Positions 1 through 13,357 of a stretch of 64,000 nucleotides of DNA are shown piece after piece (positions within the stretch are counted from its first letter, which is position 1; each line of letters starts with the position of its first letter). The notes beneath the pieces are model-generated. The model had not been told where the DNA came from. It did no database searches and was given only the letters and a program-made list of their open reading frames with translations. The position numbers were made by a program, and so were the translations under genes. Source of the stretch: Cardinalis cardinalis (Eukaryota > Chordata > Aves > Passeriformes > Cardinalidae); assembly GCA_014549065.1 (NCBI GenBank), contig JACDOX010000009.1:9119192-9183191 (forward strand). Reading direction: 5' to 3'.

Positions 1-3000
1 NCTAAAAATTCGCTTAATTCTGAGAAGAAAGGATGTGGAAAGAATATGCAAGAAAAAAATGTAAAGCTTNTGTTTTCTTCAAGAATATGAAAGAGCTTTT
101 AGCTCTTAGACTAATATGTTTCTCTTTTTCAAATCGCTGATTGTAATAATGCAAAGGTCAAGCGTAATTTAATGCGCAGTGCTTTGATTTAAGTAGCTGA
201 GTTCATCCCATTCCCTCCTGCTCCTTTCCTTACCCAGTTGTCAGTTAAAATACATCAGTGTTACTGTACTGCATGTGCACTTACTGCTGAGGAACAGGAA
301 CACTAAATCCCTCTAATTCTGGCTTGGACAGATCCCTTGAACATCTGATGTGATGTTGTATTAGGGAAATAGTCAGTAAAGTGTAAGCTGACATTGGAAT
401 ATGGTGTAGTAACTGACTTTTACCATTGCACATAAACAGAGTAATTATTCTAAATCATAGCATCACTTTCAGATGGATAACCACTAAAATCACTGCACTG
501 TGGTTTCCTGAAAATGCCACAATCCTTCAACTGCCAAATTAAGCCCAGGGAGAACAACCATTGGTAGTGCCTGCACAGTTATGTAGAAGGATGAGCCCTG
601 AACCAAATGAAAAGATGTTCTGGAAGAACAGTAACCTTTCCCATGATGTGCACATTTTCCATTACATTTCTGACACAAAATGCTATGAAATGATTGAATG
701 TTGACATTTTGTTTTGCTGACTTTTTCCTTTCTTATTAAAAAGAAACAAAAGTTAGGTTAGGAAAGTAGTGGGAGGGTGGCCAAACATCTGAATTCTAAT
801 ACAGAAATCTCTGCTTTAAAGTCAAAACCAAAAGCCCTCTAGATATACATTGGTTCTGACGTTGGATTGGGGGGAAAAGAAATACACNTATCTCCAGCAT
901 CAATATTGAACACCTTGATCTGTAAGATTAATTTATGTTGCTGCTTTGCAGTAATTACATACCAAGTATGCTAATTCAATAAAGTATCCTTTCTAATTAA
1001 CAGTCACAGAAATCTTACACATCAGCTATATAACACAGCACATGCAGTACACTTATTTCTGCTTGTCATTTTTGCTGTATATTGCTAGAAGTGATTGTAG
1101 AAGGGAGCAAACCATGAGCAGGCATGATACAATGAAGGGTCAACACTTGTCACTTGGAAAAGGATAAAATTTTATTGACTGAGGAAACAGAAAGCTGCTC
1201 TCCATTCATGCTGTACAGGAGCTTGTCTGCATCTAAAGTAATACATGTAAGAATACTTGGACGGAAGAATAACTTGTCTAAAGTGTGGTTCATGCATCCT
1301 TTGCCAGCTTTCTATTTCNTGTTTCAGAGCTGATGAAAAGCCTTGCTTGTTTCTAGCACAGTATACAATCTTATCTTTGAAAAACACTGCTTTTGCTTTT
1401 GTTTTCTTAAGGATGTGTGAAGATTTCTTGGCACCTCATTTATTTTATCCTTCTCCCATCCAATTTCAATGTGTTGGATGATGGTTCTTGTCACTGAATG
1501 TTAATTGGTTTCCATGAGGGGGCATCTGTGTTTATTTTCAGTGACTTTGCAGTCCCTGAAAATAAACATAGAATTTTGTATATACACTAACTTACTTGAA
1601 AGAAAATGTGTATGTTGGAATATATTTGTCACATTACTTCATCGTTGACCAAAAAAGCATGCTGTCTTCAACAAATTCAAACTAATCTTAACTTCTGGGC
1701 AGAGAACCTCAGTTTATTGTAATTTAAATATTTCTAACTTAAAGTGAAACACCAGCAACTAGCTCTCTCCTTTTCCAGAAAACTAATGTGTACATTTGGA
1801 TTTTAAAAGTAGAGCATCTTGGAAAAACAGTGTGGCATCTGGTAGCGCTTCAGGACTTTCTAAAAGCTTCAGCATCCTACATATGCTAAACCAGTTTTGA
1901 GGAGTTTGTTTTTGTTTTTGAGGGGAAGCTGAAATGGTAGTGATAGCCAAAGGTGAAAATGGTACCGGTACTTAAAAGTTGAAGAATCACTTAGTTTTAG
2001 CATGAGAAGTAAAAACAAATATAATTCAGTGGACTGATAGTTAAATTATTAAATTCTAAAAAATATTGTTGTAATAAAGACTAAAATAATTGCAAAAATC
2101 CTAATGGCAGTAAGCTAAACAATAGAATTTGTTGGCATTTATTTGACCATAATATGTAAACAATAATTTTAGAGCTGTTTTGTGCAAAGGGCTATTAAAA
2201 ATGAAATAGATGTTATGAAATTGTTCTGGCAGCCTCTAGCTGTTTGCTAACAATTTAATACAGCAATAAAAGCTAGCAGTAGCAGCGCCAAAATTGCATA
2301 GCAGAAACTTGATTATAATTTGGTAAGAAAATATTGTATGGATTAAAGTGCTCACTTCAGTGTAAACTGTGGCCAGAGTTTATCCTTGAGTTTAAAAATC
2401 TCATAAATTTGAATAGCTTTTTAAAGTGTTCTTGTTAGTAAAAGTCAGAGACAAATTATGCCTTGTGCTGATGTTGCTGCCTAGGGAAATAGAAGAGAGG
2501 AGTTAAATCTTTTATTCTATAAGTATGCCTGTATTAAGCCTTCCCAGGACTCAAAATGGAAGTCTCTTTGGACCTTGTGATATGGTCTTCTAAGTTAGGC
2601 ATTCCCATCTCTGTTCAATGTTCCACGTGAATAAAACATAACAGCTAATGGGTGGGACTCATGCCTGCATTTTTGCATCTAACTGAAAGCATGCTCATTA
2701 GCACAGCCAAGTGTGAGACTTGTCTCAGACTTGACCCAGACTTGTGGTTTATGCCTGGAGAAAGGCAAATTAAAGAAACAAAAAATTTTATCTCTAAATT
2801 CCGTCTTTATGAAATTGTGAGGTCCNTTGTAATTGTGAATTTGATTCTCATTTCCTTTGTAGGGCTATTTCTGAGGGAGCAGAATCTATATGCATTTCTG
2901 AATTGTCTGTCCTTTAACTTGTATAGAAACTCTGACTACATGAGGAGGTTGTGGAAGAATTTTCTGGAAGTGNAATGTGCTTTATAAGTGCTTGCTGAAC

Positions 3001-4220
3001 TTGACAGTAAGTTGATGGAATAGAATATTCCATCCGCTGGTTTAATTGGCAGGAGTCTGCAAGTCCATGGAAATTTTTACTTGAGAACTTCAACTGCTTT
3101 TGAGACATTTAGGATATTTAAATTATATTTCTATTCAAATGATTTGTATTTCTTAATGTATTTTTAGAAAAATGGGAAAATATAGAAATGCTGCCCAAGA
3201 CAGAGTTTCTGGGAAACTGAGAAAAGGAAATGAGACAAAAGAAGGGCAGAGAGTAAATGAGTAATGAATGGAGGAGAAACGAGTTTTCAAGTTCTGTAAA
3301 CCTTGAAGTCATGAACAAAGATCTGAAAATGCAAAAATTTCACATGAAAGCTAGAAGAGATCCAGTCTGGACCCTGCTGGGGACNGCTTCCTGGCAGTGT
3401 GTATTCTGTGTTAGCATTTCATGATGCAGGAATTGGGAAAAGGAAAAGTTAAGTTACTTGAGAATGGTACAAAATGAAACAAAAAAGATCAGCCTTGAAA
3501 GAGAACAGTTGGTTTTTGTGCATGTTCAGAAAGAATAANAAACAGGATTCAGTAACAGCATAAGAAATAGTGACAAGGATNACTTTATTTGTTGAGCTGT
3601 TTACTTCAGGATTGAAGACCATTTCTTAATAAATGACAGGAGGAGAAAGGAATTTTAGATGTTTTTCCCTTGGTGAAGCTTGTAACTGCCNTAGTGTGTA
3701 TGAGTTTGTGGAGGGATATTTAAAAAATCACTTGAGGAAAAAGTACTTAAATGTCCTCTTTTGAAAGAAAATGTAATATCTGTTAAGAAATTAAGGTTGC
3801 TTGAGTAAAATCAGTAGTGCTAGCTTTAGTAGTTTTATTAAGTGATGAGAACAGTAATATTTATTTGAAGTGTCTCTGCATTTTGGAGAGAATGTGCAAC
3901 TATGGGTATGTAAAATCTGCAAAAGCAGCAGTTTAATGTCTGAAAATGCAGAGCAGATGAAAAGAGGAAAAATAAAAGTGCTACTTTGTCATAGTAAAAA
4001 TTGTTTAAATTTACATAAAAACAGCCTGTCTGCTAGTATCTACTGACAGTTCTTTTAATAACACTTGCTGTGAAAAAGAGATAAGAAAACCAATGGGCTT
4101 TTAAAACTCTAGTGGTAATCTTAGTTTTTCACATTAAAGAACAATAAGTAAACTGCAGGACTTCAATTTTCTTTAGATTTGAAAGGTTTTCTAAATAATT
4201 TCTGCTTTTATTAAGAACAG

Positions 4221-4742
4221 AGTCGCAGAATGCTTGAGATTGGAAAAGACCTCTGGAGCTGGTCTTGTCTGAGCCCCCTAAATCAAAATAAGTCAGATAG
4301 CAGGTTAGTCAGGGCAGTATCTGGTTGGGTTTGAATATCTCCAAGGATGGAGTCTCTGCAACCTCTCTGGACAACTTGTTCTGTTGCTTGGTCCTCCTCA
4401 GAGTAAAAAAAAATAAAAATTCCTACATTTAACAATCTCCTTTATTTTGGTTTTTTGCCTGTTGCCTCTTTTCCTTTCACTGGGCACCACTACGAAGTGT
4501 GGCTGTCTTTCCTTCCCCTAACAGGTATTTTACACACTGGGAAGATTCTTGCTGAGCCTTCTCTTCTCCAGACTAAATAATTTCCAGTGTTAGCCTATTC
4601 TTGTATGACATTTACTCTAGCCAGTCATCTTCATAGTCCCTTTGTTGGACTTACTCCAGTAACTCCATTACGTTTTTTGTACTGGAGACCCCAAAATTGG
4701 ATGCAGTGTTCTTGGTGTGATTTCACCAGTGCTGAGTCAAAA
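4221..4742 (-). mobile_element. CR1 LINE fragment, 5'-truncated
   Basis: Read on the plus strand this is the reverse complement of the 3' part of an avian CR1 element. Recognisable blocks occur in order: a start like cagaatgcttgagattgg, then gaatatctccaaggatgg, then a cctctctgg block, gttgcctcttttcctttcac with tgggcaccact, gccttctcttctccagac, and finally a block near 4690-4735 with accccaaaattgg and tcaccagtgctgagt. The copy is diverged, with an A-rich insertion near 4405 replacing part of the consensus. It covers only the 3' end, including the last part of the reverse-transcriptase frame and the 3' UTR, and has no intact ORF. The 5' truncation is typical of CR1. The subfamily cannot be named without a repeat library. 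Confidence 0.88.
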
Positions 4743-7700
4743 GAAAAAATATATTTATTGTTCTCAAAAGTAAGCNATTAAAAAAAATCTATTATATATA
4801 ACAGGTAAAATTTAGTTTGTTATGAAAGAAACATCTACCTGTAGTCAATATAGCAAACATTCAGAACACTACTGAAAAACAAGAAAGTAATTTTGCTTAT
4901 TAAATTCATGTCTTGGAAAGTCATGTCATAGCTATACATTGTAGTTGTAGTTTAAAAANTGAACTCATTGAGCAATATTTTTGAGAATTGTCAATGCTGA
5001 TGCTTACAGTTTTCCACTGGAAATTACATCTTAGTGTGAGGTTCCACTATGTAGGTTCAGATAAGACATCCACAGTTCCACTCCCTTCCTCTGCTCTCTT
5101 TGAAAAGTNCATTTTTTAAATGCACTTCTGAATTCACTACATTAGAATATCACCCTAGCAATAGCCTCCAGGGGTCACCTGTCAAATTGCATTAAAAGAG
5201 TTGTATCACCTAACCTGGCAGCAGACTGAGACACCTAAAAACTCACAAAACTCAACGGGCTCTTTGCCAATTCTGCCAACCCCAGTAAATCATAAATAAT
5301 GTCAGAGCTAAAACTCTGCACTTAGCTGAAAAACAGTTAGAAGTGTGAGGAGGGAAAATCTAGTGGTGTTGCACTAGAAGGGGAAGGTCCCTCATGGGNC
5401 ATGGAGAACATGAGGGCAGGAGGATTGTCAGCCTTTAAGTTATTCTTTGCATCCCTTGTTGTGGGTTCTGGAGTACCCCACAAAGTAGGGAAGTGGGTGC
5501 AGTTCTTACACACGCTAAGAGTTAAACTTTCCACTCTCTTAATTCCAAACAAAACTGGGAATACAGCAGCTGGCTTTCTGTGGAGTAATGAAGAGTACTA
5601 ACAGCAAGGTTTTTTCTTCTCCTAGTTCCTTGGAGACCTGATCTGAACAGTTTGTGCCATTGATTTCTAATCTACACCAAAACTATTGTGGCCTCTCTTT
5701 CACACTGTAGGTAGAAGCTTNTATCTCTGTGTAGGCTTTTTTATGCTATATATAATGATTATTAGTTAAGCTGTTGGTCTACTTACTATAGAAAACTCAG
5801 AAAGTTTTAGCTTAAAATACTTCTATGTTGAAAACTTTAAACGGCTTTTATTTGAAAAGTTCATGTAATATTATATGTACTTAATTCTACTTAAGTTGAA
5901 TAAGAACTGTTAAGTTCCTATTGTCTCATTCCCATTTTAAAAATATCTTAATATTGAATTCAAATCCAGTTTCACTGTTTGACAAGATGCCTCAAAAAAT
6001 TGCCATGGTTCCTTCATTTTTGTGTTTAAATTTGTATAAAGCATATCTATGGGTGGTTAATTTTTTGTTNTGAAGATTGATAAAACTCTGAAATTAAGTG
6101 GCACAGTATTTTCAGTATAGTTTCATCCATGTTAACGGATTTTTGAAGTACATTTCCTCAGACAGTTACATATAGAAAAGTTCATGTGAAGCTGGTGGGT
6201 TTTATAAGTTAAAATGATTAGGTTCAAAACATAACTTTAGACACCATAAACAAAATTTATGAGTTGACAATGAGCTTAATACATATGTTTAATGAGTGAG
6301 TTGGAGAAAAGGAAAAATTTTAATATTGCTGGAGTTGTCTTTTTCAGTTGCTTGAGTGTATTTATGTTTTCTGCCAGCCCCAGAATTGTAAATGTTATTA
6401 GATTCTTATGTGTTATTTTTAATTTTGCTATTTTGTGAGACATATGCACCATTGTCATTGTTTATACAAATGGCAAAACAGGCAAAAGAATTCCTTCTGT
6501 CTTGGCCNCTAGACCTTTGGGAAAAGCAGTGCTTCAGCTTCTGTTGGTCTTTTTGAGACTTGTCAACAAGGGGAAAAAAATCTGGAATTAATTAGAAAAG
6601 TTGTTGTTGAATGAGCTAAAAAATGTTTGGGTTTTTTTCAGGAGGACTTTTTAATGAAAGTTTGGTTCTTCTTTTAGAATGTTAGCTTCAATTCATTTGT
6701 TTCAAATTCATGCTTTGNTTTCTGTTTCTGAATTAGAGAAATCTAACCACTCAATTCCATCAAGAATGATGGATTATGTGTATTCTATACAGTATTCTGT
6801 ACATTGACTACGTTAGGAAATACTGACTCACAGACAGCAAAAGTAGAAANGGGCAAATGATCAAGCAAAATGTCCATGACTGGAACTTAACAAAGTTCCA
6901 CTCTCTGGAATTTTTTAACTAGTGTTGATACAGATGAAAGTTAGCTACACTGGGCAGCAGTAGTAATTGTGGTACCCATTTTCAGTTTCTTATTTTAAAA
7001 CTTGCAAAAACTTGTAAAANTTAAATCACTTGGACTCAGAATTCTTCAGGTCTCCTGTGTATCTTTTAGGTGGNATGTTTTCAGGCAAANTTTTTAAGGT
7101 GAGATTTGAGTAAANGTCCTGTCTGCCCAGGTGTCCCTCTCCCCATACCTTTAAGAAGAAAAGTGAATTGAAGTCTTTGATCGGTAAATTGAATTTTGGC
7201 AAAGACCTCCCTTTCTTTCCCAAGGACAGAGGAGAAATTTATTCATGTCAGTTTGATGAAATCTGAGAAAAGGGAAGCTTTGAAGGATGAAGTGAAAGAA
7301 ATAGTTTCCTCATAACTATCAGAGTCATGGTATGGCAGGTTTTAGATCATTTGTCGTTGTGCTTAGAGTGTGCTGTGGACTATTTGAGTGTACTTATGCC
7401 TACAGTTGGAGTTGCTACAAGACTTGCAGGGAACAGAAATGTGGATTGAGAAGATGTTAAGGACAGTATCCTTATGACTAGTAATGCTGCACTAGATGAT
7501 AAAAGTAAAATGGGGCAATGAGTGTGGAGACGTGTGTGACTCCCCTTCTTTTGGGTCATCTTTTGTCATTGATAGAGAGACGTGAGCAGAATGTGCAGAA
7601 CTCAAGAATCCACAGCAGTCACTTGTGGTGAGGAGTAGCATTTTGCTAGGCTAAGTTTCAGTGTGAATATCTCACCCAATGCTGAGGTGTGATCTATCTT

Positions 7701-8646
7701 TGCTGGTTGGGCAGTCTTTGGTAAGGTGAAGATATTTCAGCCTCTGCTGTTCCGTGGACCAGGCTGATCCTGATCTACCTGAATTGCCATCCTCAGATTC
7801 TCCACTCTATTCTCAGAGGGTGTAATGTTCATTGGGTTTTTTTGTTTCTTTTTTTTTTTTTTTTGCGAGCCACTACTCTGTACCATTTCATATCAACAGG
7901 CATGATGAAGTTTTTTACTCATCTACCAGAGTTTAGCATTTGCACTATACACTTGTTTTTCAGTAAAGCTAAGCCAAAATCTTGCAGATGTGCTGTATGA
8001 AACAGGGCCTTGGGTTACAGACAGACAAACTTTAGAGTTGTGGTTGTCTGGTACAGCCCAGTATGGAGATCATGGTGGGACTAGGACTAGAGAAGGACTT
8101 GAATTTGGATGGTAAATATAAAAAAATAGATTTTGCCGCCTCTGCACACTATTTAAATTCCAGACTATTCAAGCTTCAGGACTTNTGCAAAGTTGGACTG
8201 CTTAGAAAAAGACACTGAAACAAGAAAACCACGTGGATAGTAGTCAGAGGAGGGAGGATGCTAAAACTGTTTAAAGAACCATGGAGGGGTCGTTGTGGAT
8301 AGGCATCCTATGTGAAAATGAGAAGTTTGCTATGGTCAAGACAAGTCAGTGACACTGAAATGGGGAGTGGATGACTGGAAAATGGCATCTTAGTAAATTT
8401 TCACTACTCCATTCTTACAGGTAGCAGAAGATATTTATTATGGTTGCAAAATTAAAATCAAAACATTTACAAAAGTAGAAAATAANTATTTATTAAAAAA
8501 GAAAAAAATATGAATAGCAAGCATTAATGAAAAAAAGTGCTAAAGCATAATTAACATTACTTATAGAGTTACAGTTCCAATGTATTTATTTTGTATACTT
8601 TAAAACTCTTTATTCTAAATGCAGAACAATGTTGATATACAACTTC

Positions 8647-8664
8647 ATTAATTAATTAATTAAT
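8647..8664. repeat. (ATTA)n short tandem repeat
   Basis: Four and a half perfect copies of ATTA lie in AT-rich intron DNA. No function is suggested. A T-run of 16 bases also occurs at 7849-7864. Confidence 0.85.
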
Positions 8665-10606
8665 CCACAACCCTTCATTAAAAAGGGTTTTTTTTCTGAA
8701 GTTCCATGTTTTCTTAGATATTTTCCTTGATGTTAGATGCTGTTGTTTGTCTATCTTGACCTATTAATTAAAAAATAAAGTAGCTCAGTAGTTTGGAATA
8801 TTTTCATTTTTTCTGTTTTCCTCTGTTCTCCAAAAATGAGTACAAATGGAGAGATTTCAGAAATTAATAAATTATAGTCACAGATTCAAGCNCTTTGTAG
8901 TATTCTGAAATTGAGTTCTTCAACTTCTTTGTGTCCATCATTTTTACCTTTTGTCTGCCTGTCATTCTAATGGGTTGATAGAGTCACATTCTGTGTTATT
9001 TTCTTCTAGAGAGGAAAAGGAATATTGGGGAACAAGGGCATTTTAGAATGACTGTGACCACTAACTAATAAGACAAAATGCTAAATCTACTCTGTAGTTC
9101 CAAAGTCATGCAGGATGATAAATAATATTCTTTATTTCATATTTTTCTCACATATTAAAGTTTCAAAGATAGATATTTATATAGATGCATTGTTTGAAAT
9201 GCATTTAAGCCTCCTTTTGATTGCTTTTAAAAATCATTATGGACTAATGATCTGACATTTTTTAGAGGGAACCAGTGTTACTGATCTGACTGAAAGTGCC
9301 CAACAACAGCAGTTAAAAAAGTTTAGGAAAATGGTGAAATTAAATATCAGATTGAATAATTTGATTCGCCTTATGCCCAGCATGTTACAGAGTGAGACAT
9401 TCCTTCTTCCTACAGGTTTCATTTTGGTTTAGGTTTGTTACATATAAATTTTACTGCCAAGACATAATATAATAAGAATATGTATATCCAAACAAATTGT
9501 TATTTTCCGTTCTACAAAGGTAGTTTTATCTCTTGATTCAGTTGAAACAAACTTCATGCCTTATCTAGACTAGGTTATTGGTGGACGTGCTGAAAGTAAT
9601 ATTCAAGAATACAGTTGTGTATGTGGTAATGATGTTGCAAAAAATCTGCATAATGTTTTACTTGACTTTCATTTTTTGTCATGATGAAATAATTTTCTTA
9701 AGGGTCCTTTATTGTAGTATTTGAGAAAAATCTTTTAAGTAAGCATATTAGAAGGGATATCATAGTATTTGATTTCACTGAATTTTTTTAGTTCTTTTGA
9801 AAGTGATTTCTTTAATACTTAGCACTGAGTTTCACAAACAGAGCATCTTATTGGTACACTGTTCCCAAACTTCTGGCATGGTGTTAATTGCTATTAATTA
9901 GTAGATTTTTATATATAATATAATTTATCTTTGTAGTTTCTTTTAATATGTATGTATTACATGTGAATTTTATTTGCATGCATTTAGCCACGGTATAGAC
10001 AAACTGTGTTATACAAATGTTGTTCTAAGTATATTGTTGAAATAGTCCTTTTCAGTGCTTTTAGTGATTGTTAATCGAGCTTTTAGCTTGATTATGATGT
10101 AATACAAATGCATCTATTCATTATACCTATTGGTTAACTTCTGGCTTCTTTTGGAAAAAAACCTATTACTAAATTTTGCATGCTTAAGGACTAGTGTGAA
10201 AGAAAATCATAATTCATTTTTTGTGCATTTCAGAAATAGTTCATTTCCACTTAGAGACCCGTTACCTTTCTAGAAAGTTTTAATACTGAAGACTGAAAAT
10301 TAACTATGAAATTATAATGGAATATATGAAATGTTTGCTTTGTAAGTTAAGCTTTTCTACATCTGTCAATTAACTTGAGAAATTTTATGGCCATTAAAAA
10401 AAGGTCCAGTGTTAAGGTGCTTATTTTAAAAGACAGGTATTTGTATGAACTTTTCAAGTGAATCCACTAAGTTTTCCCTGCTTTTGTTTTCTTACTCTTT
10501 ATTTTGTTTGTAAACATATCTGAATTTTTTCCTTAGGCCACTTTGTGTGTAGAGGTTTTATTGTGGAGTTGTAAATATAAATGAATAATACTAGTTTTCT
10601 GAGGAG

Positions 10607-10680
10607 TTTTTGGGTTTTTTTTTTGTTTGGTTGNTTTTTTTGCTTTGTTTTTGTTTTGNTTGTTTGTTTGGGTTTTTTGG
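10607..10680. repeat. T/G-rich low-complexity tract
   Basis: About 70 bases consist almost only of T and G on the plus strand, with runs such as gtttgtttgtttggg, and include two ambiguous bases. It is probably a decayed poly-T/TTTG simple repeat. A short ORF crossing it (rich in Phe, Val and Leu) is a by-product of the base composition. Confidence 0.8.
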
Positions 10681-11342
10681 ATGGCTATCAAAATGCTTTA
10701 GATATGCTTCCACTTAAAAAACTTAAGTGTATAACCTCTTCTGGCTTTTATATGGTTAAATGTTTATAGTGTCTAGGTTTCAGTAGAACATGAAATCCCC
10801 TGTCAGTCTTAAGAAAAGGGCCTTTAATATGACTAGTGCCATTGAATTTTAAGATGGCATCAAGGACACAATATTTTACTATTTGTGCACAACAAGACTG
10901 ATTATAATTCAGTTTCCAGTGCCTCTTATAGTGCACTATTGTCTTACATTGAGCCAGATACTATCTGTAAGAGGGCTGGAAAGGAAATTTCTTATCCCTT
11001 ATAACTGACAGAAATCCACTACTTACCCATGCACTGGGCATCACAGGATTTTATTCAGCATCGTGGCTTCCCATCCTGACCACAGGAATTGGCAGTGTTT
11101 TCCAGTAGTGGAAATGAAAGCTTTTAGAATATCAAAAACAAATTATCATAGCTTCTTAATNGTTTGTTCCCACAGAGGTGAGACATAAGAGCCCCTGAGC
11201 TCACTGCACAATTCTTTGTACGGAAAAGGCATCTGCTGATGTCCCCTCTAAACTTCCTAAGCTGCANGTTTTGGCTGTGAGCCCTTGTGGTGAGAGCCCT
11301 CCCTCTCTCAACTAATGAGAGTTTGGTAGCACTGTGAGCCAC

Positions 11343-11960
11343 AAAATCAAAGAATCACAAAATATGCTGAGTTGGAAGGGACTCTTAAGGATCATCAAGT
11401 CCAGTCCTAGCCCTGCGCAGGACCATCCCCAAGAATCACACCAGGGGCCCAAAAGTGTTGTCCACACTTCTTGAACTCTGCCAGGTTTGGTGCTTTGACC
11501 ACTTCCCTGGGGAGCCTGTCTGTGCCCAACCACCCTCTAGGTGAAGAATATTTTTCTAATATGTAGCTTAAACCTCCCCTGACAGAACTCCAGGCCGTTC
11601 CCTTGGGTTCTGTCACTGTCACCAGGGGGCGATCAATGCCTGTCCCTCGTCTTCCCCTGCCAGGAAGTTGTAACTGCANNGAGGTCTCACCTCAGTCTCC
11701 TNTTCTCCAGGCTGAACANACCAAGTGACTTCAGCCCCTCCGCNTACATCTTCCCCTGAGGGCTCTTCACCATCTTTATTGACTTCCTTTGGACACTCTC
11801 TTATAGCTTAATGTCTTTCTTAGGAATTGTGGCACCCAAAACTGCCCCCAGCACTGAAGGTGAGTGCAGAGCAGAGCGGGACAATTCCCTCCCTTGTCTG
11901 GCTGGCAATGCTGTGCCTGATGCACCAGTTCTCTCCCCCCTGGCTCCCTGGGGTACTTTG
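11343..11960 (-). mobile_element. CR1 LINE fragment, 5'-truncated
   Basis: This is the reverse complement of a CR1 3' region. It starts at the tail with tandem octamer-like units (aatcaaag, aatcacaa) and gagttggaagggact, followed by gatcatcaagtccagtcc, ccctgcgcaggaccatcccc, a cttgaactctgccaggtt block, tgaccacttccctgggga, cttcccctgccagg and a block with ggacactctcttatagctt. Further blocks read gtggcacccaaaactgc and ctggcaatgctgtgcctgat. Beyond about 11960 the similarity fades; 11960-12300 has similar composition but I could not place it in CR1. The overlapping minus-strand ORF (11776-12150) is a relic or shadow of the element and not a gene. The copy has no intact coding capacity. Confidence 0.92.
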
Positions 11961-13338
11961 TGACTAGACAGTGTCTAGAGCTCAAGCCATTTCCTTCTGT
12001 CGTTTGACTCCTGCTGGCTTTCAACCTATTCTGCCTGCCTTGTTTTCTGATACAGGAAAATGCTGTACCAGACTGATAGAAAAGCCTTACACTGAACACC
12101 TTTTGGTGTGTTGCAACCCTTGCTCTTCCCTCTTTCACAGAGCATGTCACTCGTCATTTCAAATATGAGCAACCCCTCTGCCCTTGTTAAATCTTGGCTG
12201 AGTGCTCTCAGTTNCTTTCATGTATTTGACAATGGATCCCTTGATCTTTCCCAGTACAGGGACAGGGCTGACCAACCCATGATTTCCTAGGTACTGCTTA
12301 CTATAATTTTTTATTGTGCATATCTCACTTCTTTAACATGGGGTGATCTTAGCATTTTTCAGTTTTCAGAGTCCTGCCTTGGCTGTAATGGTGTTTCTTA
12401 GAGCTTACATTGGAGTCTGACAGAGATAACAAACATCCATTTCAGAAACATTGAATAATTCCTGTGGACTTAAATATATCCAAATGGACTAGACCCTTAC
12501 TTGCTGCTTTCCTGCTGGGGGCCGTTCTTCTCTATCCTGTGTCACTCTAGTAGGCATGGAGATCTGAGGCCAAGTTTTCACTGTGCTTGCCGATGCATTG
12601 AGCTCAAAGGCATCACATACATAGCCGCTTCTGCTTTATCTCTCTGAGCTCTGAGTAAATTTTCTTTTAAAAATGCCCTTTTCACTGGGCAGCCTTGCCT
12701 TTCATGACAACTTCCTGCAAGATTCAGCCTAGCAGTGCCTTTGACAAGCCAGCACTTCCTCTTCCAAAACCATGGTAACAGCCTTTTGTGGTCTTCNTTA
12801 TGGAGAAGTGGTAAACTCTTCTGTAATTTTAAATCATAGCAGTGGTAAAAGATTGTACTTACACCTCATTTTGTTTCTAGACTCAATGTTCCAATAAGCC
12901 ATAAAGTATCACTAGTGTCATTAATATTTTCAATCTAATTTATAAATAAAATTGCATCGTAATTGATTTCTTAGGCATAGGAGCAAGTGCATCACAGGTT
13001 TTGACCTGAACTGTGATATGCAGCAGCTTGATGAAGAGAATCCCTGTGATCCTCGTGTAGAGACTTTTGAATGTCTCACAGTAGAACTGTTACAGTTTTA
13101 AGGTTTTGGGGAGTGAGAGTTTTGAGAGGAAAATATATCTTGAAGAATAATTTACTTTGAAAGGAGGAAAAAAATGCCCATCTCCTAGCTCTGAATCTGT
13201 GTTTTATATTTGTGCTTGGTAGAGCAGCAGAGCAAGAAACCAGAATTCCTACTTTGGCTTGTTTTGTAGCATTTGTGNTAGTCATGCTTAGATTTTAACA
13301 TATTGAAGTCACACAGAAGGTTCTAAATGCTTCACAGA

Positions 13339-13357
13339 TATCGATAAATTATCGATA
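13339..13357. promoter_or_regulatory. Paired TATCGATA palindrome (possible CUX/ONECUT-type sites)
   Basis: Two identical, self-complementary octamers tatcgata occur 11 bases apart, and the whole 19-base block is nearly palindromic. The ATCGAT core matches the known preference of CUT-homeodomain proteins (CUX and ONECUT families). Binding or function here is inference; the match could be chance in AT-rich DNA, although it holds two CpGs in an otherwise CpG-poor stretch. Confidence 0.25.

Noticed and set aside
11776..12150. Minus-strand ORF of 124 codons
   Set aside because: Half lies in a CR1 fragment and the frame is not the conserved reverse-transcriptase frame that I can recognise.
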